Assembly (NCBI RefSeq): GCF_014529935.1
Contig: NZ_JACVFC010000001.1
Coordinates: forward strand, 3,410,001 to 3,474,000
Length of the DNA: 64,000 nucleotides
Direction: 5' to 3'
Origin: Chitinophaga qingshengii
GTDB taxonomy: Bacteria > Bacteroidota > Bacteroidia > Chitinophagales > Chitinophagaceae
Both the position numbers and the translations under genes were made by a program. Below the pieces are notes generated by a model. That model was not told the origin of the DNA and did no database searches. It worked only from the letters and a program-made list of their open reading frames with translations. Each line of letters starts with the position of its first letter. The stretch's first letter is position 1. Positions 11,301 to 17,917 of this stretch are shown one piece after another.

Positions 11301-11513
11301 GAGCGTAGCGCCGGTAGCTACATTGGGTAATTTATAAGTACCATCACCGGATGTAAAAACACCTCTGGTCGTTCCTTTCACGACTACGGTAACGCCGGGA
11401 AGCGCAGAACCATCTTTAGCATCCGTAACTTTTCCGCTGATCGTTCGTGTCTGGGCTACTGCGCTGAGAACGCTGCTGCACACGAACAGCCATAGTAGTA
11501 GCACTCTTTTCAT
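8346..11513 (-). CDS. SusC/RagA family TonB-dependent outer-membrane receptor
   Basis: A 1,055-residue SusC-like channel, first gene of a SusC-SusD-lipoprotein operon. It has a signal peptide (about 1-20, ending AVAQ), a carboxypeptidase-regulatory-like domain (about 21-105), EVVVTAVGLKRNEASLGYSV at the plug entry, the signature segment with IIVDGIPYNN and ALYGSRASNGAIIITTKSG, and a beta-barrel ending NVKVTF. The linker and plug entry resemble the SusC at 2045-5257 (both carry the ALGY/SLGYS type motif), suggesting that these two are related duplicates, while the SusC at 13359 belongs to a different branch (VVVTGY). It starts with an ATG in the same GCTT-ATG context. Confidence 0.95.
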   Translation of the reverse strand: MKRVLLLWLFVCSSVLSAVAQTRTISGKVTDAKDGSALPGVTVVVKGTTRGVFTSGDGTYKLPNVATGATLVFSFVGYLTKEVAVGPGNEVDMAMEADKKQLGEVVVTAVGLKRNEASLGYSVSTVKPDQLVQKSEPDMLKGLQGKVAGVDIRTSQGTPGAATRINIRGNTSFFGNNEPLIIVDGIPYNNDQVTTSSQTSGGGAYSSGLSSLDPNDIASMTVLKGAAAAALYGSRASNGAIIITTKSGSANIGKRKLEVTYSSSLSMERVANLPKYQNDYGAGASFGYQNANGSWGPRFGTLDSIPVWPDYLSAFPELFPASGNIAYRAVPNNVKDLFRTGFITENSVGVNGGNEKSALSATASYLSQDGYVPHSFFNRGNMSIGGVTRLANGLTVNGNFSYSTSNQGGSIFGENQVPGATSSFARNLFLARNWNIAGLPFEDAAGNPVSTNKSQYDNPLWAFKHNTITTATDRYVAGLKLNYEVLPWFNLSYQIGVNQNSFLRKEVVDIGSRGAEGVGQIVQQNYRFTEIESNLIGTFTPKLKNEDFGLKVLVGHNVNQRTTKSQINTGKTIVVPGTYSMLNTKTVIPTEDAFFQRRLWGIFGEVDLDYKKWLFLTLTGRNDWSSTLPSSNRSYFYPSVAASFIFTDALKMESKVLTFGKIRASWAKVGRDADPYQLFNIFRVNPPFQGQSGVMQDPAAGNPNLKPEFTQDFEVGANLEFYERRVTLDFAWYSRLSTNQIAPLSLPPSSGFVQVIDNYGKLTNKGIEADLNVIAVRNQNLTWNIHGIFTRNRSIVKELKPGVIRLPLGGVLDALSPFLEAGKPYGYLRGNADVRDTDGSLLIDPSNGYLVRDPAQRMVGDPNPDFKAGLGTTLNYKGFFLNALFDLTRGGDIYSVTTSSLLGRGVTKDTGPENRENVYVIPGYYGDVNTGKPLLDDKGNRIPNHTAISLFEMYFGETFATNSASEWNVYDATVYTFRELTLGYDFPKKWFSKTPIGALTLTLTGRNLWYYAPYFPKYTRFNPEVGSFGATNIQGIELSGAPTTRRYGVNVKVTF

Positions 11514-11826
11514 AAGCGACTTGGTTTTGATTGACTGAAATAGAAGTTAACCCGGTTAAATTACGACAAAAAAAGCTGATATATTACCAGTATTGGTTAA
11601 AATAATATCAGATAATTTCAGATATTTTGCTATATGAACAGATATAAATATTCGTTAAATAACAACTAGATAACAGGAAGACATTCGGAAATGTTGAGAA
11701 AAATACAGTTGGGGAAATACATTTTTTTTATGCGAATAAGAAGAAATCTGCATAAAAGAATTTTTTTCCAGATGGGGGAGAAGTATCACATAACGTCAAT
11801 AAGGATTCCAAACGGTACACAACAAA
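11514..11826. other. Upstream region of the second SusC gene
   Basis: A 313-nt AT-rich stretch with no supported gene. It contains a loosely symmetric segment near 11600-11635 (TAATATC/GATATTT-like half-sites) that may be regulatory, but no convincing promoter match was found. Confidence 0.35.
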
Positions 11827-11853
11827 AAAGGGGCGCCCAATGGGCGCCCCTTT
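11827..11853 (-). terminator. Intrinsic terminator of the third SusC/SusD unit
   Basis: A perfect 9-bp GC stem (GGGGCGCCC at 11830-11838 with its complement at 11842-11850), a 3-nt loop, and flanking AAA/TTT that extend the stem. It lies 20 nt after the stop of the SusD-like gene at 11874. Confidence 0.85.
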
Positions 11854-11873
11854 CATTTCATCAGATGCGGAAA

Positions 11874-13322
11874 TTATTTATTATAGTCAGGATTCTGAAC
11901 CATATTCGGATTGGCATCTATTTCAGCCTGTGGGATCGGGAAAGCCACACGCGCATTGGTAGGAAGAATTTCTACCTGCGGCAGTGCATCCGCATCCAGC
12001 ACATGACGTATTCCACCCAATCTGAACAGATCGGTAGCAGCAAAACCTTCACCTACCAGCTCCAGTCTTCTCTGCTTAACCAGTTCCGCTCTCACAGCAG
12101 CCGGAGTGGCATCAGTGAAAGCTGTCAGACCACGATGCTGACGCAGGTCGCTAAGGTCTTTAGCAGCCAACGCTAAATTACCCTGACGCATATAAGCCTC
12201 TGCACGGTTCAGCAACACTTCACTTACTCTCAGGATTTTAACGTTGGACATACCTGTCAGCCCCAGGCCGTTACCCACCCACTTCATCATGTAGAAGTTG
12301 CCGGAAAATGCTTTCACAGCAGCGTTACGGTAATCAGCAGGGTCCAGCAACGCCATAAAGCTATTATTCAGGCGAACATCTCCATAACCACTGGTAGAAG
12401 TACCATCGTTGGGCAGGTAGATATTACCGAAGTTATCGGAACCTCTGTTTTCCGGTGTCAGGAAACGCAGACTGAAGATGTCTTCAGAAGTGGCTGCGTT
12501 GGTGGTATAGTTGCCCAGGTAATTAGCATCGCTCCACAGCGGAAAACTATTGATCAGCGGCGTAGCCTCATCTATTACCAGCTGCCAGTTGGCATCTGTG
12601 GGCTTGGTAGTGTCGCCAATATACAGATAAGCACGGGTCAGCAACGCTGAAGCCGCCTGTTGGGACGCACGGAAAATGGCGTCTTCTTTAGTTGCTGCCA
12701 CCGGCGCCAGGGTTTTAGCCACCTTCAGGTCACTGATAATAGCTTCGTAAGTCGCTTTCAGCGTAGCACGGGAAGGCTTGTAGGTAGCAGGCACTTCTAC
12801 GGCATTCATCACCAGCGGTATACCGGTATTCGCATCTCCGGCTTTGTCCTTCATCTGGGAATATGGACGGGTGTATCTTCTCGCCAGGTCAAAATGCGCC
12901 AGGGCGCGCATAAAGTAGGCTTCTCCTTTATACGGTTTGGTAAGATCCGTTTCCGGCAATTTATCGATGATCATGCTCGCCTGGCTGGCAACACGATATG
13001 GATTCAACCAGGTTTTGTTTTGTGAAGCAGAAGCCAGCGGTGTAAAGGTGTATTTAAACTCAACGGTAAACCGGTTAGAGTTGGCAGCGGTGATCTTCAT
13101 ATCATTACCGGTAACATCGGCAGATACGTTATAGTCGCGGCCATAATACTCCAGTTCCTGTGCACGTTCATACAGACCGTTCGCCAGAATACGGGCATTC
13201 GCTTCAGTAACAGCGGTTTTATCATCCCACGCATTGGATGGTGCGATGTCGAGCTTGGAGTTACAGGCGGAAAAAGCCATAGCAGCTACCAGCGCGAGTA
13301 TAGAAAGTTTTGGATATTTCAT
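11874..13322 (-). CDS. SusD/RagB family surface lipoprotein
   Basis: A 482-residue nutrient-binding lipoprotein with lipobox AFSAC (Cys20). Unlike the other two SusD-like proteins in the window, it has the classical SusD layout: an N-terminal SusD-like_3 type helical region with YERAQELEYYGRD and a C-terminal RagB/SusD domain carrying RVSEVLLNRAEAYMRQGN, RRLELVGEGFAATDLFRLG and FPIPQAEIDANPNMVQNPDY, which are hallmark motifs of that domain. It begins 36 nt after the SusC stop and ends 20 nt before a strong terminator. It should form the lid of the SusC channel encoded upstream. The ligand is unknown. Confidence 0.95.
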   Translation of the reverse strand: MKYPKLSILALVAAMAFSACNSKLDIAPSNAWDDKTAVTEANARILANGLYERAQELEYYGRDYNVSADVTGNDMKITAANSNRFTVEFKYTFTPLASASQNKTWLNPYRVASQASMIIDKLPETDLTKPYKGEAYFMRALAHFDLARRYTRPYSQMKDKAGDANTGIPLVMNAVEVPATYKPSRATLKATYEAIISDLKVAKTLAPVAATKEDAIFRASQQAASALLTRAYLYIGDTTKPTDANWQLVIDEATPLINSFPLWSDANYLGNYTTNAATSEDIFSLRFLTPENRGSDNFGNIYLPNDGTSTSGYGDVRLNNSFMALLDPADYRNAAVKAFSGNFYMMKWVGNGLGLTGMSNVKILRVSEVLLNRAEAYMRQGNLALAAKDLSDLRQHRGLTAFTDATPAAVRAELVKQRRLELVGEGFAATDLFRLGGIRHVLDADALPQVEILPTNARVAFPIPQAEIDANPNMVQNPDYNK

Positions 13323-13358
13323 AATTTAAACCAAGATTTTGTTAAGCAACTTCTTCAA

Positions 13359-16300
13359 TTACAATCCTACACTAATACCAAATGTGAACACACGGGAAGT
13401 AGGATAACGGTAGAAATCAACACCTGCGTTGGTAGTAGCCAGAGAAGCAGTGCTGGTCGGAGGCAGCGGGTTAGTGTTGATATCCGGATCCCATCCTTTG
13501 TAGCCTGTCAGTGTCAGTAGGTTTTCTGCCTGTGCATATACGCGCAGGGACTGCATCTTCATAGTACCCAGTAGTTTTTTAGGCAGTGTATAGCCTACGG
13601 TCAGGTTTCTGATTCTGGCGTAAGACAGGTCTTCGAGGTAGCGGGTAGAAACCTGGTTACCAGCGTTGGTACCGGTACCACCTAATACCACTTTAGGCCT
13701 GTCGGAATTATCTCCTTTTTGTTTCCAGTGATCCAGCGCATCTTTCGCCTGGTTACGGGTGATAGCACCATCGCTTTCCAGGTTGGAGCGGTTGTAGTTG
13801 TATGCTTTGTTGCCCGTGCTGAAAGTGATCAGCATAGAGAAATCAAACTCTTTGTAGTTGATTTTGTTGGTCCAGCCGCCAGTTACTTTCGGCAGTGCCT
13901 GACCTACAAACTGTCTGTTAGCCTGCGCTTCCAGGTAGCTCTCGGTCGGTTTTCCACCATTACCAATCCACATAGGATTACCATTGTCCGGATTTACACC
14001 TGCCCATACCGGCATATACCAGGAGCCAAATGGCATACCCACTTCAATACGCTGTCTGGAACCGGCAGGAATAGCTTGTTGACCACCCAGGTTCAATACT
14101 TTATTACGCAGGGTAGAGAAGTTTACGTCGGAAGTCCAGGTAAAGTTTTTAGTACTAACAGGAATACCGCCGATGCTTACTTCAAAGCCCTGGTTCAGCA
14201 TTTTACCAACGTTCATGTTGATAGCGTCAAAACCGCTGGTCATAGACAGTGGCAGCTGCATCAGCAAAGCGGAAGAACGTTTGTCATAGAAACCTACGCT
14301 ACCGTATAAACGACGATTCAGTACGCTGAAGTCCAGTCCGATATCGAACAGGTTTTGTTTTTCCCAGCTCAGGTTATAGTTGGCAGGCTGGTTGGCAAAT
14401 GCAGCAGCTTCACCCAGGTAAGCACCTGTGAGGCTGTACAGGCCACGGAAAGGGAAGTCAGGGTACAGACCCAGTCCTTCTGCGTTACCCATTACACCAT
14501 AGCTGGAACGCAGTTTCAGATCGTTCAGCCAGGAGATGGATTTGGTGAATTCTTCTTCTGTAATACGCCATGCAGCACCTACAGAGTAGAAGTTACCATA
14601 GCGCGCGTCTTTAGGGAAACGGGAAGAACCGTCTCTTCTGAAGCTGGCGCTCAGGAAGTATTTTGATTTATAGTCGTAGTCAGCTTTACCGATCAGACCC
14701 TGGAAAGCATAGGCTCTCTCGCTACCGGAACCGTCGAACAGATTGGCTCCTACGTCTGGTACCTGCAGCTGATTGCCGGGGAAACCGTTTTTCGCAGACA
14801 GGGTATAAACCCAGTTCTGGTAAGAGTATTCGTTACCGGCCAACAGGCGGAAATTATGGTCTTTCTTTACGGTAAAGTTGTAAGTCAGCAATTGCTGAGT
14901 GGTATACAGACCGATGTTGGAGTTCCCGTTATACAGATAACCGCCATAGTTACGGCCATCATAGGAATCAGGAGCAGTCCATTGTTTTTCACGGATACCG
15001 GTGAGTTCTGCATTACCTTTTACGACGAAGCGCAGACCATCAATGATGTTATAACCCAGGGCTGCGTTGAAGATCGTTTGTGTGTTGTTGCTTTTGCGAT
15101 AGTTGTTGGCTACCGTGTGCAGGAAGTTACCACCCTGCAGGGTAGGGCGCCAGGAATCCGGAATATCGGACACACCAGCCCAGGTAGGAGAACCAGGTTG
15201 ACCTTTTGTATAGCCGATATAAGGATTACCGTTATCATCATAAGCAGGAATCCAGGGCACTTGTGTGAGTGCGCCCATCAGGGGAGAAGAGTAACCATTA
15301 CCGCCACCAGCGCTGGACTGGTCGGTATAGCTACCGCTCATTTTTACGGCCAGGTCAAACTTATCGTTGAATTTGTGGTCCACGTTCAGACGACCGGAAT
15401 AGCGGCTAAAGCTGCTACCAATCAGGATACCATCCTGTTTGAAGTAATCGCCGGAAGCGTAGAAGGTAGTTTTTTCGTTACCGCCACTGGCGTTAATCCC
15501 GTAGGCCTGTGTTTTACCAGTGCGGAAAGCCAGGTCCATCCAGTCTGTGTTGTAGTCGGCCAGATGATCCGGGCGGATCTTCTTGATATCATCCGCGGTA
15601 AACAGTTTTTGGGTAGGATGTTTCGGGTCCATTACGTTAGCCAGACCTTCACGCTGATACTCGAGCAACTCGGTAGCGTTCATCATCGGGATACGTTTAG
15701 CCAGGTTCTGGAAACCGAATTTACCATTGAAGTTGATTCTGCTTTGGCCTTTTTTACCGGATTTGGTGGTAATAACCACTACACCGTTAGAACCACGGGA
15801 ACCGTAGAGCGCAGTAGCGGAAGCGTCTTTCAGAATGGTAACGTTTTCGATGTCGGCAGGGTTCAGGTTGGAGAGGATGTCCTGAGAAGGTGTATTCTGC
15901 GTAAAATCACCGGAGGACATAATCACACCGTCCAGTACATACAGCGGGCTGTTGCTGGCGGATACAGAACCGATACCGCGCACCCTTAATTCCGTTTTGG
16001 AACCAGGCTGGCCGGAGTTGGTAGATACGGAGATACCAGTGGCATTACCTTGCAGCATCTGGTTTACATCCGGCAGGGAAATGTTGTTTACCTTGGCGCC
16101 GCTGATGGTGGAAGCAGCGATGGTGGAGTTGGTCTTTTTCTCCAGGGTGTAACCGGTTACCACTACCTCATCCAGGCTCTTGGAATCGGTACCCAGGGAG
16201 ATTTTAAGTGTGGAAGCTTCGCCTACCGGCAGTTCTTTGGTTTCATAACCGATGAATGAAACGACTAATACATCTTTCGCAGACACCTGCAGGCTGAATG

Positions 16301-16475
16301 TGCCGTCTGGAGTGGTGGCAGTACCTCTGGTGGTGCCTTTTACCTGGATGGTTGCGCCAGGTATAGGAGATCCGTCTTTCCCGTCGGTAACTTTCCCCGT
16401 TACGTTGCGACTCTGCGCAAAAGCCTGACCAACCACGCATAGCACGGCCAGGAGGAGAAATAATACTTTCCTCAT
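13359..16475 (-). CDS. SusC/RagA family TonB-dependent outer-membrane receptor
   Basis: A SusC-like channel of about 1,038 residues: signal peptide (ending AFAQ), carboxypeptidase-regulatory-like domain, DEVVVTGY at the plug entry, signature segments with LYVLDGVIM and ALYGSRGSNGVVVITTKSG, and a beta-barrel. The last residue is Leu (ISVGL) rather than the aromatic residue seen in the other two. Two in-frame ATGs lie at 16481 and 16475; the second is chosen because it shares the GCTT-ATG context with the sister genes. It heads a SusC-SusD pair. The leader upstream holds direct repeats and stacked hairpins that may regulate it. Confidence 0.95.
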   Translation of the reverse strand: MRKVLFLLLAVLCVVGQAFAQSRNVTGKVTDGKDGSPIPGATIQVKGTTRGTATTPDGTFSLQVSAKDVLVVSFIGYETKELPVGEASTLKISLGTDSKSLDEVVVTGYTLEKKTNSTIAASTISGAKVNNISLPDVNQMLQGNATGISVSTNSGQPGSKTELRVRGIGSVSASNSPLYVLDGVIMSSGDFTQNTPSQDILSNLNPADIENVTILKDASATALYGSRGSNGVVVITTKSGKKGQSRINFNGKFGFQNLAKRIPMMNATELLEYQREGLANVMDPKHPTQKLFTADDIKKIRPDHLADYNTDWMDLAFRTGKTQAYGINASGGNEKTTFYASGDYFKQDGILIGSSFSRYSGRLNVDHKFNDKFDLAVKMSGSYTDQSSAGGGNGYSSPLMGALTQVPWIPAYDDNGNPYIGYTKGQPGSPTWAGVSDIPDSWRPTLQGGNFLHTVANNYRKSNNTQTIFNAALGYNIIDGLRFVVKGNAELTGIREKQWTAPDSYDGRNYGGYLYNGNSNIGLYTTQQLLTYNFTVKKDHNFRLLAGNEYSYQNWVYTLSAKNGFPGNQLQVPDVGANLFDGSGSERAYAFQGLIGKADYDYKSKYFLSASFRRDGSSRFPKDARYGNFYSVGAAWRITEEEFTKSISWLNDLKLRSSYGVMGNAEGLGLYPDFPFRGLYSLTGAYLGEAAAFANQPANYNLSWEKQNLFDIGLDFSVLNRRLYGSVGFYDKRSSALLMQLPLSMTSGFDAINMNVGKMLNQGFEVSIGGIPVSTKNFTWTSDVNFSTLRNKVLNLGGQQAIPAGSRQRIEVGMPFGSWYMPVWAGVNPDNGNPMWIGNGGKPTESYLEAQANRQFVGQALPKVTGGWTNKINYKEFDFSMLITFSTGNKAYNYNRSNLESDGAITRNQAKDALDHWKQKGDNSDRPKVVLGGTGTNAGNQVSTRYLEDLSYARIRNLTVGYTLPKKLLGTMKMQSLRVYAQAENLLTLTGYKGWDPDINTNPLPPTSTASLATTNAGVDFYRYPTSRVFTFGISVGL

Positions 16476-16620
16476 AAGCATGATTTTGTTTCCTAGTTTT
16501 TAACCTTCAAAAAATACTAATCTATATCGAGGCCTGTTACCTCAATTCATTTGGTTTCCGTTCCGTAAATAAAAGTTGATATAATATGCGTGGATAACTA
16601 TAGCTGGCAGGTAGAATACA

Positions 16621-16716
16621 GTATGACAATCTCAAAAAAGTATGACAATCGTAAAAATCAACGACTTCTTTTACGATTTATTCAATAAATCGCTTGAAGA
16701 AGTAGTCAACTTCTTT
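16621..16716. promoter_or_regulatory. Candidate regulatory leader: direct repeat and stacked hairpins
   Basis: Upstream of the SusC gene at 13359-16475, the 11-mer GTATGACAATC occurs at 16621-16631 and again at 16640-16650, a spacing of 19 bp or about two helical turns. It is followed immediately by three consecutive inverted repeats: 16649-16656/16669-16676, 16674-16680/16686-16692 and 16697-16703/16709-16715. The first two share bases, and the loop of the first (GACTTCTT) can also pair with the left arm of the third, so the structures can be mutually exclusive. This fits a paired operator plus an RNA leader, but the function is inferred. Confidence 0.45.
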
Positions 16717-16933
16717 CCCATAAGCAGTTTCCTTAACAATTTTTCAACCAGCTGTAAATATAGTTTTTATTAACAAAAAATTAAGCTGGAAAAGTTGGCG
16801 ATAACACGACAATAACATTGTTTTAACACAACGTTAACTTATTATTTTTTTGTAAAATTTGTATATGCATGAGAATAAACAAGCGATAGGACTACCACCT
16901 GCATTTCAACAAAATCTAAATCGAAAATAAAAG

Positions 16934-16957
16934 TTGTCCCACCTGTTGGTGGGACAA
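16934..16957 (-). terminator. Intrinsic terminator of the transposase-like gene
   Basis: A perfect 10-bp stem (16934-16943 with 16948-16957) and 4-nt loop, followed on the minus strand by CTTTTATTTT. It lies 10 nt after the stop codon of the IS1595-like gene. Confidence 0.8.
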
Positions 16958-16966
16958 ATAAACTTA

Positions 16967-17671
16967 TCAGGAAAGGGTGAGCGGGTAGTTTTTCAACAAC
17001 TCCAGCAACACGCTATACAGGTCCTCATTACGATGGTTAAACCTGTATTCACATTCTTTAAGATGTAAATAGGCCGTATTACGGTTCAATCCCTTGAACT
17101 TGGCCAGGCGGTGCTTGGTAAGCCCCCAGAACGCATCTACATCGTCCATTAAAGGGCCTCCGCTTATCGTATCTGTTGTTGAGCTACCCAACCTGTACAA
17201 ACGGTACTGGCCGAGGTCCACCACCCCATTAAACCGGCGTAAACGCTCCGTCGCATCCAGTGTTTCCAACACGGAGCGGCCACGGGTAGCGGCATGGATC
17301 ATAGGTCTGCTTACGTCAGGTAAAATTTCGGTGTGTAACCGGTCAGCAATTCTGCAGATACCGAAAATAACCGGCTTTACAATGCGGTCAACTTCCGGTT
17401 TAACAGCCACCAGCGTGTCGCCGTCGTGGTCTGTCTGGGTCTCAACCTGCCGGTTGTCGTAGGCTACGACCGGAACCGGCACTGGATGCTGCGTTTCGCA
17501 ATAACGGGCTATCTGGTTTCTGAGTTTCTTCAGGTAACTGTTGATCGTTACCCTGCTTACTCCGCTGATATCCGCGATCTGCGTCGCAGTGAGATCGTCG
17601 GCGAACAGCCGCAGGATCTCCTTAAACTTGCGCTCGGATAAATGAGCGCCCTTTAAGTATTTGTTTTTCAT
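16967..17671 (-). CDS. IS1595-like transposase with divergent catalytic core
   Basis: A 234-residue intact protein. Residues 10-50 form a helix-turn-helix (LTATQIADISGVSRVTINSYLK) and residues 180-214 match the conserved C-terminus of Bacteroidota IS1595/ISXO2-type transposases (FWGLTKHRLAKF, then HLKECEYRFNHR). Between them the DDE core is unusual: relative to my memory of the family, only Asp72 could serve as first acidic residue, the second Asp of an SDGW-like motif is Glu142 with Gly-Trp lost, and the third Glu is Asp179. I see no terminal inverted repeats or target duplication, and the gene has its own terminator. It may be a decayed insertion sequence or a domesticated DNA-binding protein. 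Catalytic inactivity is inference. Confidence 0.75.
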   Translation of the reverse strand: MKNKYLKGAHLSERKFKEILRLFADDLTATQIADISGVSRVTINSYLKKLRNQIARYCETQHPVPVPVVAYDNRQVETQTDHDGDTLVAVKPEVDRIVKPVIFGICRIADRLHTEILPDVSRPMIHAATRGRSVLETLDATERLRRFNGVVDLGQYRLYRLGSSTTDTISGGPLMDDVDAFWGLTKHRLAKFKGLNRNTAYLHLKECEYRFNHRNEDLYSVLLELLKNYPLTLS

Positions 17672-17726
17672 GAACTAGTGGTTAGAATGGCATTATAAAC
17701 CTCTTACTTTTTATCCGGTATACGGC

Positions 17727-17744
17727 CCGCTTTTATACAAGCGG
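17727..17744. repeat. Short hairpin upstream of the transposase-like gene
   Basis: A 6-bp perfect stem (CCGCTT/AAGCGG) with a 6-nt loop in the 246-nt gap between the transposase-like gene and the exporter. A separate 7-bp inverted pair CTAGTGG (17675-17681) and CCACTAG (17768-17774) brackets it. Possible operator or relic of element ends; weak evidence. Confidence 0.3.
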
Positions 17745-17840
17745 CTATAAGGGTATTTGAATGCTGTCCACTAGATTATTTTAAGCCCTTTTTTTGTCCA
17801 TTTTAGCTAAAAAAACTGAAATTGTTTAGCACCAGACCTA

Positions 17841-17906
17841 AAAAGCGCAAAGCAGCAAGGATACCGCGTTTAAATAATTCGGCCTCCTTGCTGCTTTTTG
17901 CGCTTT
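17841..17906 (-). terminator. Long hairpin at the 3' end of the exporter gene
   Basis: Arms 17841-17861 and 17885-17906 pair over 20 bp with a 2-nt slip, ending in A/T runs. The arm sequence AAAGCGCAAAGCAGCAAGG resembles the GCAAAG-rich arms of the larger palindromes at 34987 and 61083. It lies just after the stop of the leftward exporter gene and should act as its terminator. Confidence 0.65.
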
Positions 17907-17917
17907 ATATAAAAAAA

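Noticed and set aside
14856..15989. Open frame of 377 codons on the plus strand
   Set aside because: It lies opposite the SusC gene at 13359-16475 and shows no signal peptide, domain or start context of its own.
17675..17774. CTAGTGG/CCACTAG pair as transposon ends
   Set aside because: Both copies lie on the same side of the transposase-like gene, are only 7 bp long, and no partner is found at the other side near 16930.
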